Shown here: one piece after another, positions 13,444 through 20,450 of the stretch
How the letters are laid out: every line of letters starts with the position of its first letter
Numbering within the stretch: position 1 is the stretch's first letter
From: an uncultured Planctomycetaceae bacterium
GTDB lineage: Bacteria; Planctomycetota; Planctomycetia; Pirellulales; Pirellulaceae
Length of the DNA: 20,450 nt
Reading direction: 5' to 3'
Assembly: GCA_903927685.1 (NCBI GenBank)
Contig: CAIYOB010000821.1
Span: 1 to 20,450 of the forward strand
Notes under the pieces: model-generated
What the model saw: only the letters and a program-made list of their open reading frames with translations
Database searches by the model: none
What the model was told of the DNA's origin: nothing
Program-made: the position numbers and the translations under genes

Positions 13444-14655
13444 GTGAAATTCGCGGATCTTCGGCTCGCAGCGGTCCTGGGATTATGCCTCTTGGCAGCG
13501 AGCGTCAACGGCGGCGAAAGCCCGGACAAGGCATCCCCTGTCGGCGGCTCGGGACACCGGACCACGGTGGGTGAGGGTGATTCGCGGATTCCCGTCGTCG
13601 TGGTTCGCGGCACGCCCTACGAGATGGGCTGGCATCTGGGACATCTGACGCGCGACGAGATCCAGAAGTTCATTCCGACAGCGATGGCCCGCCTGAAGCC
13701 GGCCTTAGGTCTGTCGGATCAGCAGATTCAGGATGTCTGGGCACGGACGGCAGCGTATAGCGACGACCGTTTCGAGCAGGAGTTGGTCGGCCTGTCCGAT
13801 GGATCGGAAATGCCTTTGTCGACCCTGCAAGCCGTCCACACGCTCCCGCTGCTTATGCCCTATTCGTGCAGCAGCATCGCCGCCTGGGGAAAAGCTACGG
13901 CGGATGGCCACCTGTACCAGACCAGGAATTTGGACTGGAAACTCGCTGTCGGGGCCCATGACTTTCCGGTGGTCGTGGTCTACCTGCCGACGCAAGGCAT
14001 CCCGCATGTCGTGCCCACGTTCAGCGGCGTCATCGGGGCACATACGGGCCTGAACTTCCGCGGCATCGTGCTGTCCGAAATGGGCGACTCACCCGCCAAG
14101 GAAGCCCCGTACGATGTCCATGCCCCTCACTTCACGGTCGTCTTCCGATCGCTGCTGTACGACGCCGACTCCCTCAGCCGGGCACTGGAGATCTTCCAGG
14201 GACTCCCGCACACGAAACGCTACCACTACGTGTTCGGCGACGGACAAGTGGATCGTCGGGCCGTCAAGATCCTGGCACACACGCCCGCAGCGCCCGATCG
14301 TCGGCTGGTCATCTGGACGGACAACGACCCCGACGATGAGTTCGCCCCCAATGTCTTGGAGCACGTCGTGTACAACGACGAAGGCCGGGGAGCGTTCCCC
14401 TTGCTCCAGCGGGACTACGGCTCGTTGAACGCCGACAAGCTGATCCAGATTGCCAACGCGATCCCGATCCGCGGAGGCAATGTCGTGAACGTCGTGTACG
14501 ATGCGACGGCTCTCAAGCTGTGGATTTCCTACGCCCACGGCGACCGTGAAGCGTTCCTGCGTCCGTACACGCTGGTTGACCTCGAGAAACTGACTGCCGA
14601 CAGCCGATCGCCTAGACCTGAGACGCACGCAGCGCCTGGTCCAGATCGGCGATGA
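13444..14655 (+). CDS. Secreted C45-family Ntn hydrolase (acyl-CoA:6-APA acyltransferase-like)
   Basis: A 403-residue protein starting at GTG with a very strong ribosome binding site (GGAGGAGG). It has a signal peptide (residues 1-24, LRLAAVLGLCLLAASVNG). The body matches the peptidase C45 / acyl-coenzyme A:6-aminopenicillanate acyltransferase fold: RGTPYEMGWHLGHLTRDEI (55-73), then MPYSCSSIAAWGKAT with C142 as the expected N-terminal nucleophile after self-cleavage, then YQTRNLDW (158-165), which normally contacts the substrate. These proteins are autoprocessed into two chains and hydrolyse or transfer amide-linked acyl groups. The substrate here is unknown, and a penicillin-related role is not implied. 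The last 44 bases overlap the convergent metY gene. The final 15 or so residues are Pro/Arg-rich and may not be under selection as protein. Confidence 0.88.
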   Translation: MKFADLRLAAVLGLCLLAASVNGGESPDKASPVGGSGHRTTVGEGDSRIPVVVVRGTPYEMGWHLGHLTRDEIQKFIPTAMARLKPALGLSDQQIQDVWARTAAYSDDRFEQELVGLSDGSEMPLSTLQAVHTLPLLMPYSCSSIAAWGKATADGHLYQTRNLDWKLAVGAHDFPVVVVYLPTQGIPHVVPTFSGVIGAHTGLNFRGIVLSEMGDSPAKEAPYDVHAPHFTVVFRSLLYDADSLSRALEIFQGLPHTKRYHYVFGDGQVDRRAVKILAHTPAAPDRRLVIWTDNDPDDEFAPNVLEHVVYNDEGRGAFPLLQRDYGSLNADKLIQIANAIPIRGGNVVNVVYDATALKLWISYAHGDREAFLRPYTLVDLEKLTADSRSPRPETHAAPGPDRR

Positions 14656-15931
14656 TGTCCCGCACATCCTCGATGCCGATCGACAGCCGCACGTACTCGG
14701 GATTCACGCCGGTTCGAGCCTGCTCCTCGGGCGTCAGCTGCGAATGCGTCGTCGTCGCCGGGTGGATGATCAGCGACTTGGCGTCGCCGATGTTCGCCAA
14801 GTGGCTCAGCAGCTTGACGTTGTTGATCAGCTTGACGCCCGCTTCCTTGCCGCCCTTGATGCCAAAGCCGATAATCGCGCCTTGCCCATCCGGCAAGTAC
14901 TTCTTGGCGTTCGCGTGATCGGGATGGCTGGCCAGCCCCGGGTAGTTGACCCAGCTGACGGCCGGATGCTGTTCCAGGAACCGGGCGACGGCCAGGCCGT
15001 TTTGCGAGTGCCGCTCCATCCGCAGGTGCAGCGTCTCCAAACCGAGCAGCGTCAGGAACGAGCCCCACGGGCTCTGGCAGGCGCCCGTATCGCGCAGCCA
15101 GTGCGTCCGGATATGGAGGATGTACGCGATGTTCCCGATCGGGCGCAAGGCTTCCTCGAATACCAGGCCGTGATAAGCCGGGTCCGGCGCGGTGAATTCG
15201 GGCCACTTCTCGGGCTCTTGGGCCCAGGGGAACTTGCCGCTGTCCACGATCGCGCCGCCCAGGTGGATGCCGTGTCCGCCGATGAACTTCGTGGTGCTGT
15301 ACACCACGATGTCAAAGCCGTGCTCGATCGGCCGGAACAAGGCGGCGGTCATGACCGTGTTGTCGATGATCGCCGGCAGCCCGTGCTGGTGCGCGATGTC
15401 GGCGACCTGCCGGTAGTCGGGCACGTCGTTCTTGGGGTTCCCGATCGTTTCGATGTACACCGCCCGCGTATTCTTGTCCACCAGCTTGTGGATGTCCTCG
15501 GGCCGCTTCGGATCGAAGAACCGCACCTCGATCCCCAGTTTCTGAAAAGTCTGGGAGAACAGCGTCCACGTCCCGCCGTACAGACTGCTGGAAGATACGA
15601 AGTTCTGTCCGGCGTGGGTGATGGTCAGCAGGGCTGCCGTGATCGCCGCCTGGCCGCTGGAAAAGGCCAACCCGGCGGCGCCGCCGTCCAAGGCGGCGAG
15701 CCGCTTTTCCAGCACGTCCGTCGTGGGGTTCATCAAGCGGGTATAGATATTGCCGAATTCCCGCAACCCGAACAGGTTGGCGGCGTGCTCGGTGTCGCGG
15801 AACACGTAGCTGGTCGTGGAATAGATCGGCACCCCGCGGGACAATGTGGTGGGGTCCGGCACTTGCCCGGCATGCAGAGCGAGGGTCCCCAAATGCGGCG
15901 CGGCACTGGCTTGCGATGGTTGTTCACTCAT
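14612..15931 (-). CDS. metY: O-acetylhomoserine sulfhydrylase (aminocarboxypropyltransferase)
   Basis: A 439-residue PLP enzyme making homocysteine from O-acetylhomoserine and sulfide; the family can also act on O-acetylserine. I chose ATG 15931 ([23 protein letters not shown]), which has GAAGGAG 12 bases upstream. An open extension of 23 codons to 16000 has no conserved content. Family signatures in this numbering are [13 protein letters not shown] (35-47), [22 protein letters not shown] (63-84), SSGQAAI (91-97), IIDNT (188-192, PLP-binding Asp190) and [11 protein letters not shown] with the PLP lysine K215. The C-terminal block [34 protein letters not shown] is complete. It overlaps the C45 gene end by 44 bases and is divergent from recD2. 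No SAM riboswitch was recognised in the 187-base upstream region. Confidence 0.95.
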   Translation of the reverse strand: [439 protein letters not shown]

Positions 15932-16020
15932 GGTCGGCTCGAACTCCTTCGGGATGACGTAGGCGTAAGCGTTTGGGAGAAGATAGCGCCGCGAGGGCAA
16001 ATCGTCAAGCTTGCCACGCC

Positions 16021-16050
16021 CTTTCGTCTGCGTGTCTTTCGTCTGTGTGT
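16021..16050. repeat. 15-base tandem duplication with one mismatch
   Basis: CTTTCGTCTGCGTGT is followed directly by CTTTCGTCTGTGTGT, in the intergenic region between metY and recD2. The size is the same as the exact tandem pair at 12541-12570, though the sequence is unrelated. Confidence 0.75.
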
Positions 16051-16077
16051 CTCGTAACCAGGGAACGGGTCGTCGTG

Positions 16078-16083
16078 TACAAT
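16078..16083 (+). promoter_or_regulatory. Candidate -10 box of recD2
   Basis: TACAAT (5 of 6 to consensus) lies 35 bases before the start at 16119. The -35 position (TAACCA) is weak. A 12-base word CGTAACCAGGGA just upstream (16053-16064) also occurs at 7389-7400 in the hemL/ceramidase intergenic region. Confidence 0.35.
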
Positions 16084-16118
16084 GCCAGCGACTCCATCCT
16101 CAGGAAAATGCCAACTCC

Positions 16119-18275
16119 ATGCCCGAACAACTGGTCGGCCTGATCGAACGCGTCACCTACCACAATCCGGAAAACGGATTTGCGGTGCTGAAGGTCCAAG
16201 TCAAGGGCCGCCGCGAGGTCGTCACGGTTGTGGGGTCGCTCACCTCCGTCACCGCCGGCGAGCATCTGACGGCGACCGGGGGGTGGACGGTCGATCGGCA
16301 ACATGGCCAGCAATTCAAGGCCACGGACATCCGCACCTCGCCGCCCACCTCGGCCGAGGGCATCGAACGCTACTTGGCCTCCGGAGCCATCCGCAGCGTC
16401 GGTCCGCAACTGGCCTCGAAGATCGTTGGGATCTACAAGGAGCGGACGCTGGAAATCCTGGACACCTGCCCCGATTTCCTACTGCACATCCGCGGGATCG
16501 GCCAAAAGCGGTTGAAACGCATCCGCACCAGTTGGGACGAGCAGCGGGAAGTCCGCAAGATCATGATGTTCTTCACCCAGTACGGCATCGGCTCGGCCCG
16601 AGCACTGCGGATCTATCGCACCTATGGACAGGAAGCGATTGAGAGAATCAAGTCCAATCCGTATCAGTTAGCAGACGACATCCGCGGGATCGGCTTCAAG
16701 ACGGCGGACGAGCTGGCTGCCAAGCTGGGGATCGATCGCCATTCGCCGCACCGCGCGCGGGCGGCCGTCAGTTATGCGCTTCGCGAGTTGTGCGACGAAG
16801 GCCATTGCGGCTATCCGGAGACCGGAGCGGTTGAACGCACGGTCAAGCTGGTCGACATCCCGCAGGAACTCGTCCAGCGAGCCGTCGAGGAGGCCATCGA
16901 AACGGGCGCTGTGGTCCGTGATCCGATCGACGGCGAACCGTGGCTGTACCTGGCGGGACTGCACCGGGCGGAAACGGGCCTGGTGAAATCGATCCAGCGG
17001 CTGATGTCGCAGCCGGGGCATCCGCTGCCGGAGATCAACGTCGCAGCGGCCATCGACTGGGTCGAAAAGCGGCTGGACATCGCGTTGGCCGCCGCCCAGA
17101 AAGAGGCGATTCGCCAGGTTTGCCAGCACAAGCTCCTGATCATCACCGGCGGGCCCGGGGTCGGCAAGACGACGCTGGTCCGCAGTATTTTGGAGATCTT
17201 TGCGGCCAAGGGCCTGCGCTGCGTGCTGACGGCTCCGACGGGGCGGGCAGCCAAGCGGTTGGCGGAGACCACGGGCCAGACGGCCAAGACCGTCCACCGG
17301 CTGCTCGAGTTCGACCCGGCCACCAACGACTTTCGCCGCAACCAGTCGCACCCGCTGACGGGCGACTTGTTCGTGATGGACGAGACGTCGATGGTCGACG
17401 CCATGCTGGCTCATCAGTTCTTCCGCGCCGTCCCCGCTGAAGGGTGCGTCGTGCTGGTCGGCGACGTCGACCAGTTGCCGTCGGTCGGCCCCGGCAGCGT
17501 GCTGGCCGAGTTGATCCGTTCCCGAGCGATCCCCGTGGTCCGGCTGACCGAGGTATTCCGCCAGGCGGCGCAGAGTCGCATCATCAGCGCGGCGTACGCG
17601 ATCAACTGTGGCCGCGCGCCGGAACTGGCGGCGCCGGAGGGATTGAGCGATTTCTACTTTGTCGAAACTGACGAGCCGGAGGCGATCCGCGACGCGATTG
17701 TGCGGCTGGTTCGCGAACGGATTCCCAAGCGGTTCGGCATGGATCCGCGGGCGGACATTCAGATCCTGGCACCGATGAACCGCTCGGAATTGGGGGCCCG
17801 GAACCTGAACCAAGTCTTACAGCAGGCATTGAACCCAGCCGGCGACCAACCGGAGATCGAGCGTTTCGGCTGGACCTTCCGCCAGGGCGACCGCGTGATC
17901 CAGACGGTGAACAACTACCAACGGGACGTGTTCAACGGCGACTTGGGAGTGATCGACAGCATCAATCGCGTCGAGCAGGAACTGGTTGTGTCGTTCGAGG
18001 GGCGGCCCGTGTCCTACGATTTCGGCGATCTGGACGAGTTGTCGCTGGCCTACGTGCTGACTGTCCACAAGAGCCAGGGCAGCGAGTATCCGTGCGTCGT
18101 GATACCGCTGCATACCCAGCATTTCATGATGCTGCAGCGGAATCTGCTGTACACGGCCGTCACGCGCGGCAAACGCCTGGTGATCTTGGTGGGTACGAAA
18201 CGAGCTTTAAGCTTGGCGATCCAGAGGCAGGACACTCGCCAGCGTTGCACGGCGCTCGCCAAGCGGCTGGCGTAA
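16119..18275 (+). CDS. recD2: RecD2-type ATP-dependent DNA helicase
   Basis: A 718-residue superfamily 1B 5'-3' helicase. I chose ATG 16119 (MPEQLVGLIERVTYHNPENGFAVLKVQVKG), the usual RecD2 N-terminal OB-like domain. The open extension to 16011 is Cys/Val/Arg-rich and reads through a tandem repeat, so is not coding. Helix-hairpin-helix repeats follow (ASGAIRSVGPQLASKIVG, FLLHIRGIGQKRLKRI, YQLADDIRGIGFKTADELA, about 87-200). The motor has a Q-motif (AAQKEAI), Walker A GGPGVGKTT (344-352), DETS Walker B at 421-424, GDVDQLPSVGPG and a C-terminal TVHKSQGSEYPCVVIP and LLYTAVTRGKRLVILVG. RecD2 stands alone, without RecBC, and serves DNA repair. There is nothing odd in the domains. The ribosome binding site AGGAAA is distant from the start. 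Confidence 0.95.
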   Translation: MPEQLVGLIERVTYHNPENGFAVLKVQVKGRREVVTVVGSLTSVTAGEHLTATGGWTVDRQHGQQFKATDIRTSPPTSAEGIERYLASGAIRSVGPQLASKIVGIYKERTLEILDTCPDFLLHIRGIGQKRLKRIRTSWDEQREVRKIMMFFTQYGIGSARALRIYRTYGQEAIERIKSNPYQLADDIRGIGFKTADELAAKLGIDRHSPHRARAAVSYALRELCDEGHCGYPETGAVERTVKLVDIPQELVQRAVEEAIETGAVVRDPIDGEPWLYLAGLHRAETGLVKSIQRLMSQPGHPLPEINVAAAIDWVEKRLDIALAAAQKEAIRQVCQHKLLIITGGPGVGKTTLVRSILEIFAAKGLRCVLTAPTGRAAKRLAETTGQTAKTVHRLLEFDPATNDFRRNQSHPLTGDLFVMDETSMVDAMLAHQFFRAVPAEGCVVLVGDVDQLPSVGPGSVLAELIRSRAIPVVRLTEVFRQAAQSRIISAAYAINCGRAPELAAPEGLSDFYFVETDEPEAIRDAIVRLVRERIPKRFGMDPRADIQILAPMNRSELGARNLNQVLQQALNPAGDQPEIERFGWTFRQGDRVIQTVNNYQRDVFNGDLGVIDSINRVEQELVVSFEGRPVSYDFGDLDELSLAYVLTVHKSQGSEYPCVVIPLHTQHFMMLQRNLLYTAVTRGKRLVILVGTKRALSLAIQRQDTRQRCTALAKRLA

Positions 18276-18332
18276 CGGGGGAAAAACCAAAGTCGCAGCG
18301 CGAACCAGCCCCGCCGCCCCGCCGTATTACCC

Positions 18333-18368
18333 AATGTCAAAAACTGGACAAGAGCATGCCTTGACATT
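18333..18368. promoter_or_regulatory. 8-base inverted repeat ending in a TTGACA hexamer
   Basis: AATGTCAA (18333-18340) and TTGACATT (18361-18368) are exact reverse complements with a 20-base spacer. The right half contains a perfect -35 hexamer TTGACA at 18361-18366, about 106 bases before the start at 18472; the matching -10 (GACATT) is poor. It could be an operator over the promoter of the dihaem protein gene. It begins 58 bases after the recD2 stop. Confidence 0.4.
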
Positions 18369-18471
18369 TTAGGGATATTCCGGACATTCTGCAGTTCCAC
18401 TCGCAATGGCTTGCTCTGGGCTCAACTAGCAACTAAGCAACGTGCCTTTCTTGAAGTACAAGGCGAAAACC

Positions 18472-20385
18472 ATGATGCGTCTTTGCCTCGGCGGGCTGGT
18501 CTGCCACTGCCTGTTTGGCTTGCTAGCAGCATCCCTTGCTTCGGCGGCCGCCTTGGACCAGTCGCTGATCGTGACGCAGTTGTCGCCCAACCGCGGGGGC
18601 GGAGCGGATCGCAACGCGGCGGCCGAATTCCCGCGGGCCGACGGCGGGGACGGCGCCCGGCTGTTGGTTGTCCATCCTGACGGCACGCAACGCGTCTTGG
18701 CCGAGTCCTTTCACAGTGCCTGCGATCCCGAGGTGTCGTTCGATGGCCGTCGGGTTTTGTTTGCCGGCAAGAAGGCAGCGCACGACGCCTGGGACATCTA
18801 CGAGATCGGCGTGGACGGCTCGGGATTGCGGCAAGTGACGCAAGGGCTGGGCCAGTGCCGCAGCCCGTTGTACCAATCGGCCTTCTATCAAATCAGCGAC
18901 GCGAACGAAGCCTGGTATCAGATCGCATTCCTGTGCAGCCGGGCGAACGAAGCGACCGAATCCGGAACGGGGCCGGCAACCGCGCTGTACTCGTGCAAGC
19001 TGGACGGCTCCGATGTGCGGCGGCTGACGTTCAATTTGTCCAGCGACTACGATCCGCACTTGCTGCGGGACGGGCGGATCGCCTATGCCAGCTGGCAGCG
19101 GCGGACGCTGGAGCATGGGCCGTTGGGCCGCGTGGTCCTGCTGGAAACCAACCTGGACGGCACCGACCCGGCGCCGCTATGCATGGACGGCGGCAAGCGG
19201 ATCAAGCACATGCCGTGCGGCACGGCGGGAGGGCTGGTCGTGTTCGTCGAGAGCGACCAGCCGGCTTGGGATGGCGCCGGAACGCTGGCCTGTGTGACGA
19301 CGCGCCGGCCGCTGCACACGTACCGGCCGCTGACCGATCCCGCGGAGGGGCTCTTTCATTCGCCCTCGCCGCTGCCCGATGGGACCATTCTCGTTTCCGG
19401 CCGGCCGGCAAACGGCACCGGCACGCACGGCGTGTACCGGCTCGATCCGGCCTCGAAGCGGGTCGAGGTGGTGTTCGACGACGCCGAGCGTCACGACATC
19501 CAGGCCAAGCTGGTCGCCCCGCGCGAGGAACCCGACGGCCGATCCAGCCCGTCGATCGACACCGATCCGCACGGCAAGATCTATTGCCAGAACGTGTACC
19601 TGAACGATTTTCCGGACAAGACATGGCTGCCGCCGGGAACCGTGAAGACGGTGCGGTTGCTGGAGGGCGTCTCGCCGTCGCCGGGCGCCGGGAACGCGGG
19701 CGCTCGGCCGGTCCTTCCGCCGCTGGCCGCGCGGCGACTGTTGGGCGAGGCGGCCGTCGAGGCCGATGGCTCGTTCAATCTCGAACTTCCCGCGGACGTT
19801 TCGCTCGAACTGCAACTGGTTGACGAGCACGGCTTGGTCCTCCGCTCCTGCGGGTGGATTGGGACACATCGCCATTTCAATCAAGGCTGTATCGGCTGCC
19901 ATGAGGACCCCGAGCTGACCCCGGAAAACCTGATGACCCGCGCGTTGGAGAAGCCGTCGGTCGTGATGGCCCCGCCGGCCGAGCAGCGGCGAGCGTTCGA
20001 CTTTGTCCGCGACCTGCTGCCCATCGTGACGCAGAAATGCCTTCCCTGCCATGCTGCGGGAGGCAGTCTACCCGATTTGACGGGCGGCCTGCCCGAAGCG
20101 TCCGACAGGGCGAGGCTCGTGTACGAGATCCTGCTGGAGCCGGCGGCCAGCGACTCTGGCGCCGAACTGCGCGGCAAGTACGTGGACCCGGGACGGGCTC
20201 GGACGAGCAGCCTGATCTGGCACCTGCTGGGCAAGAACACCTCCCGCCCGTGGGACGGACGGGCGGTTCAGGGCAACGCGAAGCCGTTGCCCGCGGATGT
20301 GGAGCCCAGCCTGACGGCGGACGAGATCCGGGCCTTTGTCGAGTGGATTGACTTTGGAGCCCCGTGGTCGGCGGCGAAACCATGA
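18472..20385 (+). CDS. Exported HzsA-like protein: TolB-type propeller with two c-type haem motifs
   Basis: A 637-residue protein. I chose ATG 18472 because AAGG lies 8 bases upstream and it starts the signal peptide MMRLCLGGLVCHCLFGLLAASLASA; a GTG 30 bases earlier only adds a polar leader. Residues about 30-350 carry WD40/TolB-like repeats (HPDGTQRVLAESFHSACDPEVSFDGRRVLFAG, DIYEIGVDGSGLRQVTQG, SSDYDPHLLRDGRIAYASW, HSPSPLPDGTILVSG). The later part (about 420-637) resembles the middle/C-terminal region of hydrazine synthase alpha subunit relatives and has CIGCH (473-477) and CLPCH (523-527), so two covalent haems c are expected in the periplasm. HzsA-like proteins are frequent in non-anammox planctomycetes. 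This is not evidence of hydrazine synthesis, as no HzsB/C genes are present. The redox partner and substrate are unknown. Confidence 0.88.
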   Translation: MMRLCLGGLVCHCLFGLLAASLASAAALDQSLIVTQLSPNRGGGADRNAAAEFPRADGGDGARLLVVHPDGTQRVLAESFHSACDPEVSFDGRRVLFAGKKAAHDAWDIYEIGVDGSGLRQVTQGLGQCRSPLYQSAFYQISDANEAWYQIAFLCSRANEATESGTGPATALYSCKLDGSDVRRLTFNLSSDYDPHLLRDGRIAYASWQRRTLEHGPLGRVVLLETNLDGTDPAPLCMDGGKRIKHMPCGTAGGLVVFVESDQPAWDGAGTLACVTTRRPLHTYRPLTDPAEGLFHSPSPLPDGTILVSGRPANGTGTHGVYRLDPASKRVEVVFDDAERHDIQAKLVAPREEPDGRSSPSIDTDPHGKIYCQNVYLNDFPDKTWLPPGTVKTVRLLEGVSPSPGAGNAGARPVLPPLAARRLLGEAAVEADGSFNLELPADVSLELQLVDEHGLVLRSCGWIGTHRHFNQGCIGCHEDPELTPENLMTRALEKPSVVMAPPAEQRRAFDFVRDLLPIVTQKCLPCHAAGGSLPDLTGGLPEASDRARLVYEILLEPAASDSGAELRGKYVDPGRARTSSLIWHLLGKNTSRPWDGRAVQGNAKPLPADVEPSLTADEIRAFVEWIDFGAPWSAAKP

Positions 20386-20412
20386 ATTGGGTGCGGGGTC
20401 TTTGTTGGAGTT

Positions 20413-20426
20413 CACGCTTCAGCGTG
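20413..20426. repeat. Small hairpin CACGC-TTCA-GCGTG, possible dispersed repeat
   Basis: A 5-base stem with a TTCA loop lies 27 bases after the stop of the dihaem protein gene. From memory, similar ACGCTTCAGCGTG words are scattered near gene ends in some planctomycete genomes. Whether it is a terminator or a REP-like repeat cannot be told from one copy. Confidence 0.35.
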
Positions 20427-20450
20427 CGGCGAGCCTGAGTCACGGCTGCA

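Noticed and set aside
13444..14655. Penicillin acyltransferase activity for the C45 protein
   Set aside because: The family name comes from a fungal enzyme; the bacterial members are diverse, and nothing here points to beta-lactam substrates.
14744..16057. Plus-strand open frame opposite metY
   Set aside because: A mirror frame; metY is complete with all its signatures.
15932..16118. SAM riboswitch upstream of metY
   Set aside because: The region was read on the minus strand for the SAM-I/II type stem pattern and terminator; only a tandem repeat and a ribosome binding site were seen.
18472..20385. Anammox-type hydrazine synthase
   Set aside because: Only an alpha-subunit-like protein is present, with no beta or gamma subunit genes; such relatives occur widely in non-anammox planctomycetes.

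Overview
The window looks like a chromosomal segment of a planctomycete, probably from the Pirellulales or a relative. The grounds are high G+C, a set of secreted hydrolase families common in that phylum (GH172/DUF2961, ceramidase-like, heparinase II/III-like, C45 Ntn hydrolase), a HzsA-like beta-propeller protein with two c-type haem motifs, and long loosely packed intergenic stretches. This assignment rests on gene content and remembered family distributions, not on a search. No phage, plasmid, tRNA, rRNA or CRISPR array was recognised.

Layout. Bases 1-182 hold the 3' end of an unrecognised gene, followed by a GC hairpin. Bases 563-1648 (minus strand) hold a compact three-gene unit: a PIN-domain toxin, then its small antitoxin (overlapping, toxin first), then a small unknown protein with its own good ribosome binding site. 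Upstream of the toxin is a gene-free stretch of about 490 bases, richer in A+T, with three adjacent palindromes and a 30-base motif repeated about 400 bases apart. Bases 2135-4162 (minus) encode a secreted GH172 enzyme. Bases 4308-7374 (minus) form a likely operon: hemL, then a CBS-HEPN protein, then a response regulator fused to an ATPase domain of the anti-sigma-kinase type.

Bases 7449-8834 (plus) encode a secreted ceramidase-like hydrolase. It is followed by an unrecognised 490-residue protein with a puzzling start region, which ends one base before a convergent heparinase II/III-like gene (10394-12406, minus). Bases 12407-13443 contain no convincing gene. They hold a perfect TATAAT box for the heparinase gene, a 15-base tandem duplication, a 14-base inverted repeat, an A8G8 run, and at 12807-13011 a dense series of hairpins that I read as a candidate structured RNA.

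Bases 13444-14655 (plus) encode a secreted C45-family Ntn hydrolase whose 3' end overlaps the convergent O-acetylhomoserine sulfhydrylase gene (14612-15931, minus). RecD2 helicase (16119-18275) and the HzsA-like dihaem protein (18472-20385) follow on the plus strand. The window closes with a small hairpin of a kind that may be a dispersed repeat.

How the genes work together. hemL (tetrapyrrole synthesis), metY (sulfur assimilation) and recD2 (DNA repair) are housekeeping genes. The five exported proteins suit a heterotroph degrading complex polymers and lipids, but they are separate transcription units rather than one polysaccharide locus. The least explained parts are the toxin-antitoxin unit with its third gene and palindromes, the CBS-HEPN/REC-ATPase pair behind hemL, and the hairpin-rich segment near 12.9 kb.
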